Below, in pieces: positions 42,891-51,637 of a DNA stretch of 64,000 bases. The notes beneath the pieces were generated by a model. That model made no database searches. It was not told the DNA's origin and was given only the letters and a program-made list of their open reading frames with translations. How positions within the stretch are numbered: the first letter of the stretch is position 1; each line of letters starts with the position of its first letter. The position numbers and the translations under genes were made by a program. The DNA is from Candidatus Alistipes faecigallinarum. Lineage in GTDB: Bacteria > Bacteroidota > Bacteroidia > Bacteroidales > Rikenellaceae. The stretch is taken from contig DXDG01000023.1 in assembly GCA_019115605.1 (NCBI GenBank), forward strand, positions 1 through 64,000. Direction: 5' to 3'.

Positions 42891-44432
42891 ATGTTTGTCC
42901 GAACCCATGCAGGAGCCATCTGCGGCATCGACGCCGTGGCGGTAACCGTCGAGGTCAATATCGCCGGGGGCGGTCTGGGCCTCTATCTGGTGGGGCTTCC
43001 GGACAGCGCCGTCAAGGAGAGCGAGCAGCGCATCCGCTCGGCCTTCGAGAACTCGGGCGAACGGATGTCGGGCCGCAAGGTGGTCGTGAGCCTCGCGCCG
43101 GCCGACCTGCGCAAGGAGGGCTCGGGCTTCGACCTGCCGATCGCCGTGGGGATTCTCGCGGCGATGGGCCGCATCGGGGCCGCTGCGGTCGAGGATACGA
43201 TGTTCGTCGGGGAGCTTTCGCTCGACGGACGGCTCAATGCCGTGCGGGGCGTGTTGCCGCTGGCGATCTGCGCCCGCGAGGCGGGGTTGCGGCGGCTCGT
43301 GCTGCCGCAGGCCAATGCTGCCGAGGCGGCCGTCGTCGAGGGCCTCGAAGTCTACGGTGTCGGGACGCTGGCCGAGACCGTGGCCTTTCTCAACGGGGAG
43401 AAACCCCTTGCGCCGCAGCCCGTTACGGCGTATGACGCCGCGGCGGAGGGGAAGCGCCTCTTTGCCGAGGACTTCGCCGACGTGCGGGGCCAGGGCGTGG
43501 CCAAGCGGGCGCTGGAGATCGCCGCGGCCGGAGGCCACAACGTGCTGATGATCGGATCGCCCGGCTCGGGCAAGACGATGCTGGCACGGCGTCTGCCGAC
43601 AATCCTCCCGCCGCTGACGCCCGACGAGGCGCTCGAAACGACGAAGATCCACTCCGTGGCGGGAAAGATCGGCCGGGCATGCGGGCTGATGACCCGGCGG
43701 CCGTTCCGCGCGCCGCACCACCTCACGTCGCAGGTCGCGCTCATCGGCGGCGGGCAGTCGCCCAACCCGGGCGAGGTGTCGCTGGCCCACAACGGCGTGC
43801 TCTTCCTCGACGAGCTGCCCGAATTCGGCCGCAGCACGCTTGAGGTGCTGCGCCAGCCCCTGGAGGAGAAGCGCGTCGTCGTCGCGCGGGCCCGCTACAG
43901 CGTGGAGTACCCCGCGAACTTCATCCTCGTGGCGGCGATGAACCCCTGCCCGTGCGGTTACTACAACCACCCGGGCCGCGAGTGCATCTGCTCCCCGGGG
44001 AGCGTGCAGCGCTATATGGGGCGGATCTCGGGCCCTCTGATGGACCGCATCGACCTGCATGTCGAGGTAACGCCCGTGGCGCCGGAAGAGCTTTCGGCGG
44101 CGGCTCCGGGGGAGTCGAGCGCCGTGATCCGCGAGCGGGTCGTCCGGGCCCGGGAGGTGCAGGCGGAGCGGTTCCGCAACATCCCGGGCGTGCATACGAA
44201 TGCGATGATGAACAGCGCCATGCTGGCCGAATACGCCCGTCTCGATGCCGCCTCGGCGGCGCTTCTTGCGCGGGCGATGGAGCGGTTGTCGCTCTCGGCC
44301 CGGGCCTACGACCGCATCCGGCGGGTGGCGCGCACGATCGCCGACCTGGCCGGGCGGGAGGCAATCTCGGCGGCGGACATCGCCGAGGCGATCAACTACC
44401 GTTCGCTCGATCGCGGGACTTGGGGGCGTTGA
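42891..44432 (+). CDS. YifB/ComM-type Mg-chelatase-like AAA+ ATPase
   Basis: 513-aa AAA+ protein related to ComM, a helicase promoting branch migration during natural transformation. The N-terminal ChlI-like domain spans about residues 1-170 (GLYLVGLPDSAVKESEQRIRSAF). Walker A is MIGSPGSGKTMLARRLP near 218-234, and the Walker B region is NGVLFLDELPEF. A cysteine set (CPCGYYNHPGRECICSPG) and a C-terminal arginine-finger domain (RAYDRIRRVARTIADLAG) follow. It lies 27 bases after dnaB. With ComF in the neighbourhood it may join a DNA-uptake or recombination module. Confidence 0.93.
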   Translation: MFVRTHAGAICGIDAVAVTVEVNIAGGGLGLYLVGLPDSAVKESEQRIRSAFENSGERMSGRKVVVSLAPADLRKEGSGFDLPIAVGILAAMGRIGAAAVEDTMFVGELSLDGRLNAVRGVLPLAICAREAGLRRLVLPQANAAEAAVVEGLEVYGVGTLAETVAFLNGEKPLAPQPVTAYDAAAEGKRLFAEDFADVRGQGVAKRALEIAAAGGHNVLMIGSPGSGKTMLARRLPTILPPLTPDEALETTKIHSVAGKIGRACGLMTRRPFRAPHHLTSQVALIGGGQSPNPGEVSLAHNGVLFLDELPEFGRSTLEVLRQPLEEKRVVVARARYSVEYPANFILVAAMNPCPCGYYNHPGRECICSPGSVQRYMGRISGPLMDRIDLHVEVTPVAPEELSAAAPGESSAVIRERVVRAREVQAERFRNIPGVHTNAMMNSAMLAEYARLDAASAALLARAMERLSLSARAYDRIRRVARTIADLAGREAISAADIAEAINYRSLDRGTWGR

Positions 44433-44533
44433 ACGGAAGGCGAAACCGGGGCGTGCAACAAGCCCGGAAACGTCGGGTTGGAAAAGGAAGGGAACTCGCA
44501 GGGCGGAAAAAACGGGAAATGAGTGTTTATTAT

Positions 44534-44566
44534 AAAAAGTTAATCTTTATGAAAAAGTTAATCTTT
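44534..44566 (+). repeat. 15-bp direct repeat at a start codon (18-bp period)
   Basis: AAAAAGTTAATCTTT occurs at 44534-44548 and again at 44552-44566, giving an in-frame six-codon duplication (KKLIFM/KKLIFA) across the ATG of the small outer-membrane protein gene. This creates two candidate start codons in the same frame (44519 and 44549). Confidence 0.85.
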
Positions 44567-45142
44567 GCATTTGCCCTGCTGTGTTGCATACAGGGTAATG
44601 CTCAAACCAGCCAATCCACGGTTGCAGATCGTAAGGTTGGCCGTATCGAGGGGGAAATCGGCGGAGGCTTTTCTTTCGGAGCCGACAAGCTGAATTTCGA
44701 CAAGAACAAACTCGGAGCAACTTTTTATGCTGAAGCACGATATAATATGCAGCGCGTTCCGTTGGATATCGGCGTGCAGGCAGGTGGAACGATTTTCCAC
44801 CGAGAGTCCGTCAATGCCGGACAGTTGAAATTCAGGACCTGGAACGTAATGGCCGTGTCGGATTACAATTTTCGGCGTTGTAAGAAAATTTCACTCTTCG
44901 CGGGCATCGGCCTGGGTTATGCCTCTTTGGATAATTCGGCTCCGATTACCTTCGATGACTCGCAGTCCAACTGGGGCGGATTCTCGACGGGAACCAGGAC
45001 GGGATCTCTCTGTTTCATGCCGCGTATTGGCGTAGAGTTGTTTCACCACCTTCGTGTTACCCTCGATTACAAGCTGCAGGAAAAGGCAAATCGTCATTTC
45101 GGACTTTCGCTCGGTGTAGTTTTCGGTGGGGGCTGTAGATAA
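44549..45142 (+). CDS. Small outer-membrane beta-barrel protein (porin/OmpW-like)
   Basis: 197-aa exported protein: signal peptide MKKLIFAFALLCCIQGNAQ, then alternating hydrophobic strands typical of an 8-stranded barrel (IEGEIGGGFSFGADKL, LGATFYAEARYNMQRV, ISLFAGIGLGYASLD, HFGLSLGVVFGGGCR). It resembles opacity/OmpW-type proteins of Bacteroidota; the function is unknown. The ATG at 44549 gives a clean signal peptide, and an ATG at 44519 would add ten residues. The gene is clearly lower in GC than its neighbours and sits 12 bases before murG, where ftsW is usually found in this phylum. It may be a later insertion. Confidence 0.75.
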   Translation: MKKLIFAFALLCCIQGNAQTSQSTVADRKVGRIEGEIGGGFSFGADKLNFDKNKLGATFYAEARYNMQRVPLDIGVQAGGTIFHRESVNAGQLKFRTWNVMAVSDYNFRRCKKISLFAGIGLGYASLDNSAPITFDDSQSNWGGFSTGTRTGSLCFMPRIGVELFHHLRVTLDYKLQEKANRHFGLSLGVVFGGGCR

Positions 45143-45154
45143 TCACAGAAATAA

Positions 45155-46267
45155 ATGAAAAAGATCATCCTTTCGGGCGGCGGTACGGGCGGCCATATCT
45201 ACCCGGCCGTTGCGGTGGCCGAGGCGCTCAAGCGGCGCTTCGGCGACGACGTGGAGCTGCTCTTCGTGGGCGCCGAGGGCAAGATGGAGATGGAGAAGGT
45301 CCCGGCGCTGGGTTACCGGATCGTCGGACTGCCCATCGCCGGGCTGCAGCGCCGGCTGGACTGGCACAACCTGCTGGTTCCGTTCAAGGTGCTCAGGAGC
45401 CTGCGGCTGGCGCACCGCACGATCCGCGACTTCAGGGCAGACGTGGTTGTGGGCTTCGGCGGCTATGCGAGCGCTCCGGTGCTGTGGGCCGCCCAGCGCA
45501 TGGGGGTTCCCACGGTCATCCAGGAGCAGAACTCCTATGCCGGGGTTACGAACAAGATCCTCGCCCGCGGGGCGCGCTGCATCTGCACGGCCTACGAGGG
45601 CATGGAGCGCTTCTTCCCGGCCGACCGGATCGTCCTGACGGGAAATCCCCTGCGGGGACGTTTCTCGAAGGAGGGCGCCGACCGTACGGAAGCGCTGAAA
45701 TACTACGGACTGCGCGACGACCTTCCGGTGGTGCTGGTCGTCGGCGGGTCGCTCGGCACGCGTTCGCTGAACGAGATGATGAAGCACTGGATCCTCGAAA
45801 CGGGCGGCACGGCCCCCGTGCAGGTGATCTGGCAGACGGGCAAATACTACGAGCGGGAGATGCAGGCCTTCCTGGCGGCGCATCCCGCCGGGCATGTCTG
45901 GCAGGGGGCCTTCATCGAACGCATGGACTACGCCTATGCGGCGGCCGACGTGGTGGTTTCGCGCAGCGGCGCCGGAACGGTCTCGGAGCTCTGCCTGGTG
46001 GGCAAGCCGGTGATCTTCGTACCCTCGCCCAATGTCGCGGAGGACCATCAGACGAAGAATGCCCGGGCCCTCGAATCGAAGGGCGCCGCGCTGCTCGTCC
46101 CCGATGCCGTGTGCCGCGAGGAGGGGATGCGGCGGGCCGTGGAGCTGCTCGGCGACCCGGCGCGGCGTGCGGAGATGAGCCGTCGCATCGAGGCGCTGGC
46201 GCGTCCCGACGCCGCGGAGCGCATCGTCGAGCGGATTGCCGCGCTGCTGCCCGCAGAAGCAAAGTAA
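45155..46267 (+). CDS. murG: UDP-GlcNAc:lipid I N-acetylglucosaminyltransferase
   Basis: Peripheral inner-membrane GT28 enzyme making lipid II. The 370-aa product carries the three G-loops: SGGGTGGHIYPAVAVAE near residues 6-22, GFGGYASAPV near 97-106, and VVGGSLGTRSLN near 190-201. It also has the acceptor-site region FIERMDYAYAAADVVVSRSGAGTVSEL. It is the first of the murG-murC-ftsQ-ftsA-ftsZ run. Confidence 0.97.
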   Translation: MKKIILSGGGTGGHIYPAVAVAEALKRRFGDDVELLFVGAEGKMEMEKVPALGYRIVGLPIAGLQRRLDWHNLLVPFKVLRSLRLAHRTIRDFRADVVVGFGGYASAPVLWAAQRMGVPTVIQEQNSYAGVTNKILARGARCICTAYEGMERFFPADRIVLTGNPLRGRFSKEGADRTEALKYYGLRDDLPVVLVVGGSLGTRSLNEMMKHWILETGGTAPVQVIWQTGKYYEREMQAFLAAHPAGHVWQGAFIERMDYAYAAADVVVSRSGAGTVSELCLVGKPVIFVPSPNVAEDHQTKNARALESKGAALLVPDAVCREEGMRRAVELLGDPARRAEMSRRIEALARPDAAERIVERIAALLPAEAK

Positions 46268-46295
46268 AGCGGAAAATAATGTTTGCAAACAGGAT

Positions 46296-47684
46296 ATGAA
46301 ATTCGAAAACGTCTATTTTCTCGGAATCGGAGGCATCGGCATGAGCGCCCTGGCGCGCTATTTCCTCCACGAAGGACGCCGGGTCGCCGGATATGACCGG
46401 ACCCCCTCGTCGCTCACGGAGGCCCTCGAGGCCGAAGGGGCTTCGGTCCATTATGAGGACGACGTGCGGCGGATCCCCGCCCCGTTCCTCGATCCGGCCA
46501 CAACGATCGTGGTCTACACGCCGGCCGTGCCGCACGATCTGGGTGAATTCGTCTACTTCCGCGAGCAGGGCTTCACGATCGAGAAGCGCTCGCAGATGCT
46601 CGGCCACCTGGCCGAGGGCAAATACGTCATGGCCGTGGCCGGCACGCACGGCAAGACGACCACCACGACCCTCGTGGCGTGGCTCAACCGTGCGCTGACG
46701 GGCGGCGGCTCGGCCTTCCTGGGCGGTCTGTCGAAGAATTTCGGCGGCAACCTCGTGCTGGGCGGCGGACCGCGCCTGGCCGTCGAGGCCGACGAGTTCG
46801 ACCGTTCGTTCCTGCGCCTCTATCCCGACGTGGCGGTCGTAACCTCCGTGGATGCCGACCACCTGGACATCTACGGCACGCACGAGGCGGTCAAGGAGGC
46901 CTTCTCGCAGTTCGTGCGGCAGATCCGCCCGGGCGGCAGCCTCGTTATCAAGCAGGGCGTGGAGATCACGCTCGACAATCCGCGCATCACGGTCTACCGC
47001 TATGCCTGTGATACGCCGTGCGACTTCTATGCGCGCAACATCCGCCTCGGGGAGGGCGGCCACTGCCATTTTGAGCTGGTAACCCCCTCGGGCGTGATCG
47101 GGAATCTTACGCTGGGCGTCCCCGGCCGGGTCAATGTCGAGAATGCCGTGGCGGCCGTCGCTTCGGTGTGGTGCGCCGCGCGGGCCCAGGGGGCGGAACT
47201 CTCCGCGGAGCGGGTCCGCGAGGCGCTGGCCTCCTTTACGGGGGTGAAGCGCCGCTTCGACTTCTACCTCAATACGCCCGAGCAGGTCTACATGGACGAC
47301 TATGCGCACCATCCGCGCGAGCTGGCCGCGACGCTCACCTCCGTGCGGGGCATGTTCCCCGGACGGCGCATCACGGCGCTCTTCCAGCCGCACCTCTACA
47401 CCCGTACGCGCGACCTCTACCGCGAGTTTGCCGAGGCGCTGTCGCTGGCCGACGAGGTGGTGCTGCTGCCGATCTACCCGGCGCGCGAGGAGCCGATCGA
47501 AGGGGTGGGTTCGGAGCTGATCGCCGGCCTGGTGCGCGTCCCCTGCCGCATCGTGCCGCGCGAGCGGCTGGCCGAGACGGTGGCCGCGATGCCGACCGAC
47601 GTGGTGATCTCGTTCGGCGCGGGCAATATCGACGCCTGCTGCGAGGCGATCGCCGAGCGGCTGCGCGCCAAATGCCGGTCGTAA
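46296..47684 (+). CDS. murC: UDP-N-acetylmuramate-L-alanine ligase
   Basis: Cytoplasmic ATP-dependent ligase adding L-Ala to UDP-MurNAc. The 462-aa product has the Rossmann motif FLGIGGIGMSALA near residues 8-20, ATP loop AGTHGKTTTTTLVAW near 109-123, and DDYAHHPRELAATL in the C-terminal domain. The start is the ATG at 46296 (MKFENVYFLGIGG). The track's longer ORF overlaps murG and adds 20 unrelated residues. It is 28 bases downstream of murG. Confidence 0.97.
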   Translation: MKFENVYFLGIGGIGMSALARYFLHEGRRVAGYDRTPSSLTEALEAEGASVHYEDDVRRIPAPFLDPATTIVVYTPAVPHDLGEFVYFREQGFTIEKRSQMLGHLAEGKYVMAVAGTHGKTTTTTLVAWLNRALTGGGSAFLGGLSKNFGGNLVLGGGPRLAVEADEFDRSFLRLYPDVAVVTSVDADHLDIYGTHEAVKEAFSQFVRQIRPGGSLVIKQGVEITLDNPRITVYRYACDTPCDFYARNIRLGEGGHCHFELVTPSGVIGNLTLGVPGRVNVENAVAAVASVWCAARAQGAELSAERVREALASFTGVKRRFDFYLNTPEQVYMDDYAHHPRELAATLTSVRGMFPGRRITALFQPHLYTRTRDLYREFAEALSLADEVVLLPIYPAREEPIEGVGSELIAGLVRVPCRIVPRERLAETVAAMPTDVVISFGAGNIDACCEAIAERLRAKCRS

Positions 47685-47714
47685 AACCCTGAAAACACGA
47701 AAAAACAGATCCGC

Positions 47715-48815
47715 TTGAACCGAACGCTCAAATACGCACTGCTCACCCTGTTGTGGCTGCTGGTGGCCGGCTATGTGCTCTGGGCCTCCGTCGCGGCGCA
47801 CCGCAACCGCAAGGCCCGCAAGGTCGCCCGCCTGGAGATCGAGGTGGTGGACAGCACCTCGCAGGGACATCTCGTCTCCGCGGAGATGGTGCGCCGCTGG
47901 ATCTCCTCGAGCCGCATCCCGACCGTCGGGACGGCTGTCGGGGAGGTGGACCTGACGGCCATCGAGCGGCTGATCGCCCGCAACGGCTTTGTCGACGAGG
48001 CGGTGGCCTATGTCGACTACGACGCCGTGCTGCATATCGAGATCAGCCAGCGCAAGCCGCTGCTGCGCCTGCTCACCGACGGGATGAACCTCTACGCCAC
48101 CGAGAACGGCCATGTCTTCGGGGCGCCGCGCGCCTCGTCGCTCTACGTCCCGGTCGTTACGGGCAGCTACCGCCCGCCCTTCCCGGCCGACTATTCGGGC
48201 GAGGTGAGGCGCCATATCGACAGCCGGATTGCGGAGATCGACCGCCGCATCGAGGAGCTTGAGCACGAGAAGTATCCCTACTACCGCCGCGAGATCGAGA
48301 ACGACCGCGACCTGGCGGAGGTGCGGCGCATGCGGATCAAGCGGCAGTGGTGGCGCGGCGAGAGTGCCGAGGCCTTCGACAAGCGGGTGGAGGAGCTGCG
48401 TGAAAAAAAGGCGGAGCTGCGCCGCCTGTACCGCTACCGCAGCCGGGTCTGCCGCGAGCGGGTCGCACAGATTGCCGAGCGCCAGCAGGCCGAGCGCGCG
48501 GCACAAAAAAAATTGGAAAAAAGCTACGAAGATTTCGTGAAACTCCTTACCTTTGTGAAGATTGTCGAAGACGACGATTTCTGGAGGTCGGAAGTGGTGC
48601 AGATTGCGGCTCGGACGACCCCCAGCGGAGCATTGGAGGTAGAGCTCACCCCCCGCAGCGGCCGTTTTACGATCCTTTTCGGGCGGCTGGACGACGTGGA
48701 GGCCAAGTTCGACAAGCTGCTGCGCTTCTACCGGAGCGGCCTCCCGGTAATCGGGTGGGACGCCTGCCGTACGATCGACGTCCGATACAGGAATCAGGTG
48801 GTTTGCAAGAAATAG
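47715..48815 (+). CDS. ftsQ: Cell division protein FtsQ with coiled-coil insertion
   Basis: Bitopic inner-membrane divisome protein. One transmembrane helix (about residues 8-26) is followed by a POTRA-like region (ARLEIEVVDSTSQGHLVS...) and the beta domain. The C-terminal part shows FtsQ features of the phylum (VKIVEDDDFWRSEVVQIAA, LLRFYRSGLPVIGWDACRTIDVRYRNQVVCKK). At 366 aa it is about 100 residues longer than usual. Residues about 163-272 are a highly charged Glu/Arg/Lys helix (IAEIDRRIEELEHEK...ERQQAERAAQKKLEK) inside the beta domain. The start is a TTG, since the first ATG lies beyond the membrane helix. It lies between murC and ftsA. Confidence 0.92.
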   Translation: MNRTLKYALLTLLWLLVAGYVLWASVAAHRNRKARKVARLEIEVVDSTSQGHLVSAEMVRRWISSSRIPTVGTAVGEVDLTAIERLIARNGFVDEAVAYVDYDAVLHIEISQRKPLLRLLTDGMNLYATENGHVFGAPRASSLYVPVVTGSYRPPFPADYSGEVRRHIDSRIAEIDRRIEELEHEKYPYYRREIENDRDLAEVRRMRIKRQWWRGESAEAFDKRVEELREKKAELRRLYRYRSRVCRERVAQIAERQQAERAAQKKLEKSYEDFVKLLTFVKIVEDDDFWRSEVVQIAARTTPSGALEVELTPRSGRFTILFGRLDDVEAKFDKLLRFYRSGLPVIGWDACRTIDVRYRNQVVCKK

Positions 48816-48825
48816 AATTTGTACC

Positions 48826-50274
48826 GTGGAAAGAAAGAATTATACCGTTGCCGTCGATCTGGGTTCGTCGTCGGTCCGTGTGGCCGTCGGTGAGAAGACC
48901 GCCGAAGGGTTGATGGATATCGCCTGCGTGGTGTCGAAACCCGTCGAGGGGGTCCGCGCCGGCAAGATCGAGAATATCGAACTGGTGAGCCAGGCCGTGC
49001 GCGAGGCATTCGAGGAGGTCGAGAAGCAGCTCGGCATCCACATCACGGAGGCCTATGCGGGCATCTCGGGCGACTTCGTGCGCTGCGCCCGCCATACGGA
49101 CCATGTCTTTGTCTACGATCCGCAGAACGGGGTCAACCGGAAGGATGTCGACGCGCTGTTCGACCGCATGCGCAACGTCCAGGCGCCCGACGACGAGACG
49201 ATCATGGAGCGCATCCCCCAGAACTATGTGGTCGATGACGACCGGGAGGTGCGCAACCCCGTGGGATCGTTCGGCAAGAAGCTCTCCTCGACGTTCAACT
49301 TCATCCTCTGCCTGCGAACGCCGATGCAGCGCCTCGAAATGGCGCTCAAGCGGCTCGGCATCCGCACGCTGGGCATCATTCCCGATGCACTGGCCGCTCC
49401 CGAGGCGGTGCTGCTGCCCGACGAGAAGGAGGAGGGCGTTGCCGTGGTGGACGTGGGCGCCGGCGTAACCGACGTGGCGGTCTACTACCGCAACGTGGTG
49501 CGTTATGTGGCGTCGATCCCGATGGGAGCCTCGGCCATCAACCGCGACATCCGCACGATGGGTGTTCCCGAGAAGCATGTCGAGAGCCTCAAGCGGAAAT
49601 ACGGTTCGGCCGTTGCCGAGCTGGCTTCGGACGAGAAACTCATCCGCGTCAACGGCCGTACGGCCCGCGAGGTGAAGGATATCCTGCTGCGCAACCTGGC
49701 CACGGTGATCGAGGCCCGCGCCACGGATATCGCCGAATTCGTCCTGCAGGAGATCCGCGACTCGGGTTATGCCGATCGGCTGGTCTACGGCATCGTGCTT
49801 ACGGGCGGCTCGGCCGCGCTGAAGGATCTCGGCGAGCTGTTCCGCCGCGTAACGAAGATGGAGGTCCGCGTGGCGCTTCCCGAAACGGGCATTACAGAGG
49901 AGTCGAAGGCCAAGGTCGCCGATCCGGGTTGTGCGACCGTCGTGGGCCTGCTCATCCGCGGCGCCGCCCAGGGCGGCTGCACCGTGGTCGAGCGACCGGC
50001 ACCCGCTCCGGCACCCGCGCCGGGTCCGCACACGCCGGCAACTCCCGGCCGTCCGGCAACTCCCGGCACGCAGCTCCGGCAGCCCGTGCAGCCCGTAACG
50101 CCGCCCGTGCAGCCCGTAACGCCGCCGGTGGAGCCCGACGAGCCGGCGGATCACGAGGTCGAGCCGGCGGAGCATCCGGCGCCCCGCCGCAAGCGCGACT
50201 GGGGATCGATTCTCCAGAAGACCTTCGACAAGATCAACAAGAGTTTCTCGGCGGCCGAGGACGAGGAAATTTAG
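48826..50274 (+). CDS. ftsA: Cell division protein FtsA
   Basis: Actin-like ATPase that tethers FtsZ to the membrane. The 482-aa product begins at GTG: ERKNYTVAVDLGSSSVRVAVGEK (phosphate-1 loop). It has the 1C domain (SMTQ-type region AYAGISGDFVRC), VVDVGAGVTDVAVYY and GIVLTGGSAALKDLGELF. After residue about 387 comes an unusual Pro/Ala-rich linker (APAPAPAPGPHTPATPGRP, QPVTPPVQPVTPPV). The chain ends in the expected amphipathic membrane helix (DWGSILQKTFDKINKSF). It lies 10 bases after ftsQ. Confidence 0.96.
   Translation: MERKNYTVAVDLGSSSVRVAVGEKTAEGLMDIACVVSKPVEGVRAGKIENIELVSQAVREAFEEVEKQLGIHITEAYAGISGDFVRCARHTDHVFVYDPQNGVNRKDVDALFDRMRNVQAPDDETIMERIPQNYVVDDDREVRNPVGSFGKKLSSTFNFILCLRTPMQRLEMALKRLGIRTLGIIPDALAAPEAVLLPDEKEEGVAVVDVGAGVTDVAVYYRNVVRYVASIPMGASAINRDIRTMGVPEKHVESLKRKYGSAVAELASDEKLIRVNGRTAREVKDILLRNLATVIEARATDIAEFVLQEIRDSGYADRLVYGIVLTGGSAALKDLGELFRRVTKMEVRVALPETGITEESKAKVADPGCATVVGLLIRGAAQGGCTVVERPAPAPAPAPGPHTPATPGRPATPGTQLRQPVQPVTPPVQPVTPPVEPDEPADHEVEPAEHPAPRRKRDWGSILQKTFDKINKSFSAAEDEEI
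50089..50130 (+). repeat. 21-bp tandem repeat within ftsA linker
   Basis: Two copies of CAGCCCGTAACGCCGCCCGTG (the second differing at one base) encode QPVTPPV-QPVTPPV in the FtsA linker. Being a multiple of three, the array can change length without breaking the frame. Confidence 0.85.
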
Positions 50275-50322
50275 TTCGGCATCGTTCTGCGGGCCATTAT
50301 TTTTAATCGGAAAAACAACGTT

Positions 50323-51621
50323 ATGACAGACGAATTGATATCGGAAATCAAGGCTCCGCGTACGGAGGGGTCGATCATCATGGTGGTGGGCGTCGGCGGC
50401 GCCGGAGGCAATGCCGTGAACCGCATGTGGAACCTCGGTATTCGGGGCGTTACCTTCATGGTCTGCAATACCGACCAGCAGGCCCTGGACAAGAGTCCCG
50501 TGGAGCGCAAGATCTGCCTGGGCGACGACGGCCTGGGCGCCGGCAACGACGCCGAGGTAGGGCGCCAGAAGGCCGTGGAGACGCTGCCCGAGATCCGGCA
50601 GCAGCTCGAGGAGGTCGGCGCGCGGATGATCTTCATCACGGCCGGCATGGGCGGCGGTACGGGTACGGGCGCTTCGCCCGTCATCGCCCAGCTGGCCCGC
50701 GAAATGGGGCTTCTGACCGTGGCCATCGTAACCTCGCCGCTGATCGTCGAGGGCAAGATCCGCTACGACCAGGCCCAGCAGGGTATCGAGGAGCTGCGCA
50801 AGAATGTCGATTCGCTGTTGATCATCAACAACGAGAACATCCTCGAGATCTACGGACGCCTCTCGGTCAAGCAGGCCTTCGGCAAGGCCGACGACATCCT
50901 GGCCTCGGCCACGAAGGGCATCGCCGAGATCATCACCGTCGAGAGCGATCTGGTGAATGTCGATTTCGCCGACGTCTCGAAGGTCATGCGCAACAGCGGC
51001 CGGGCCCACATGGCCGTGGCCACGGCCGAGGGCGACAACCGCGCCGAGGCGGTCGCCGAGGCGTCGCTGCATTCGCCGCTGCTGGACCACAACCTCATCT
51101 CGGGAGCGAAGAACATCCTGCTCAACATCTCGGTGGCCGACTCCGACGCGCTGATCTACGAGGAGGTCGTGCGCATCCTCGAATACATTCAGGCTCACGC
51201 CAGCGTGCAGGACGAGCGCGGCGTGATCCACAACGCGAACATCATCTGGGGTACGAGCGAGAAGCCCCAGCTGGGCAATGCCATCGAGCTGGTGGTCGTG
51301 GCCACGGGCTTCGACGACGGGATGGAGGGCATGCGCCCCGTGGTGGAGGACGAGAACTCCGAGGCGGCCGCCGCACAGGACCCCGAGCAGGGGCTGGTGT
51401 CGATCAAGCCGTCGCCCCGTCCCGCCGCACAGCCCGAGCAGGTGGTGCTCGGCGCCAAATCGACGCGTTACAACAATATCGAGGCCCTGCTGGCCCGTCC
51501 GGCCTACAAGACCCGCAATTCGGCCTTTGTCGTGCAGGCCTCCGGAGGCCGCAAGGAGGTGCTCCGCGAGGAGGGCTCCGCGCACCGGGAGGAACCCCGG
51601 AGCGGCTCGCTGTTTGACTAA
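50323..51621 (+). CDS. ftsZ: Cell division GTPase FtsZ
   Basis: Tubulin-like GTPase forming the Z-ring. The 432-aa product shows VVGVGGAGGNAVNRMW near residues 20-35, the tubulin signature AGMGGGTGTGASPVIA near 107-122, and the synergy-loop region NVDFADVSKVMRNSGRAHMA. A 100-residue variable linker leads to a C-terminus of basic/acidic residues (REEPRSGSLFD). It follows ftsA by 48 bases. Confidence 0.98.
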   Translation: MTDELISEIKAPRTEGSIIMVVGVGGAGGNAVNRMWNLGIRGVTFMVCNTDQQALDKSPVERKICLGDDGLGAGNDAEVGRQKAVETLPEIRQQLEEVGARMIFITAGMGGGTGTGASPVIAQLAREMGLLTVAIVTSPLIVEGKIRYDQAQQGIEELRKNVDSLLIINNENILEIYGRLSVKQAFGKADDILASATKGIAEIITVESDLVNVDFADVSKVMRNSGRAHMAVATAEGDNRAEAVAEASLHSPLLDHNLISGAKNILLNISVADSDALIYEEVVRILEYIQAHASVQDERGVIHNANIIWGTSEKPQLGNAIELVVVATGFDDGMEGMRPVVEDENSEAAAAQDPEQGLVSIKPSPRPAAQPEQVVLGAKSTRYNNIEALLARPAYKTRNSAFVVQASGGRKEVLREEGSAHREEPRSGSLFD

Positions 51622-51637
51622 CTAAACGCCTGTCAGC

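Noticed and set aside
40830-44195. 1121-aa minus-strand ORF opposite dnaB and the YifB-type gene
   Set aside because: Both plus-strand genes have full motifs; the minus frame is Arg/His-rich and motif-free.
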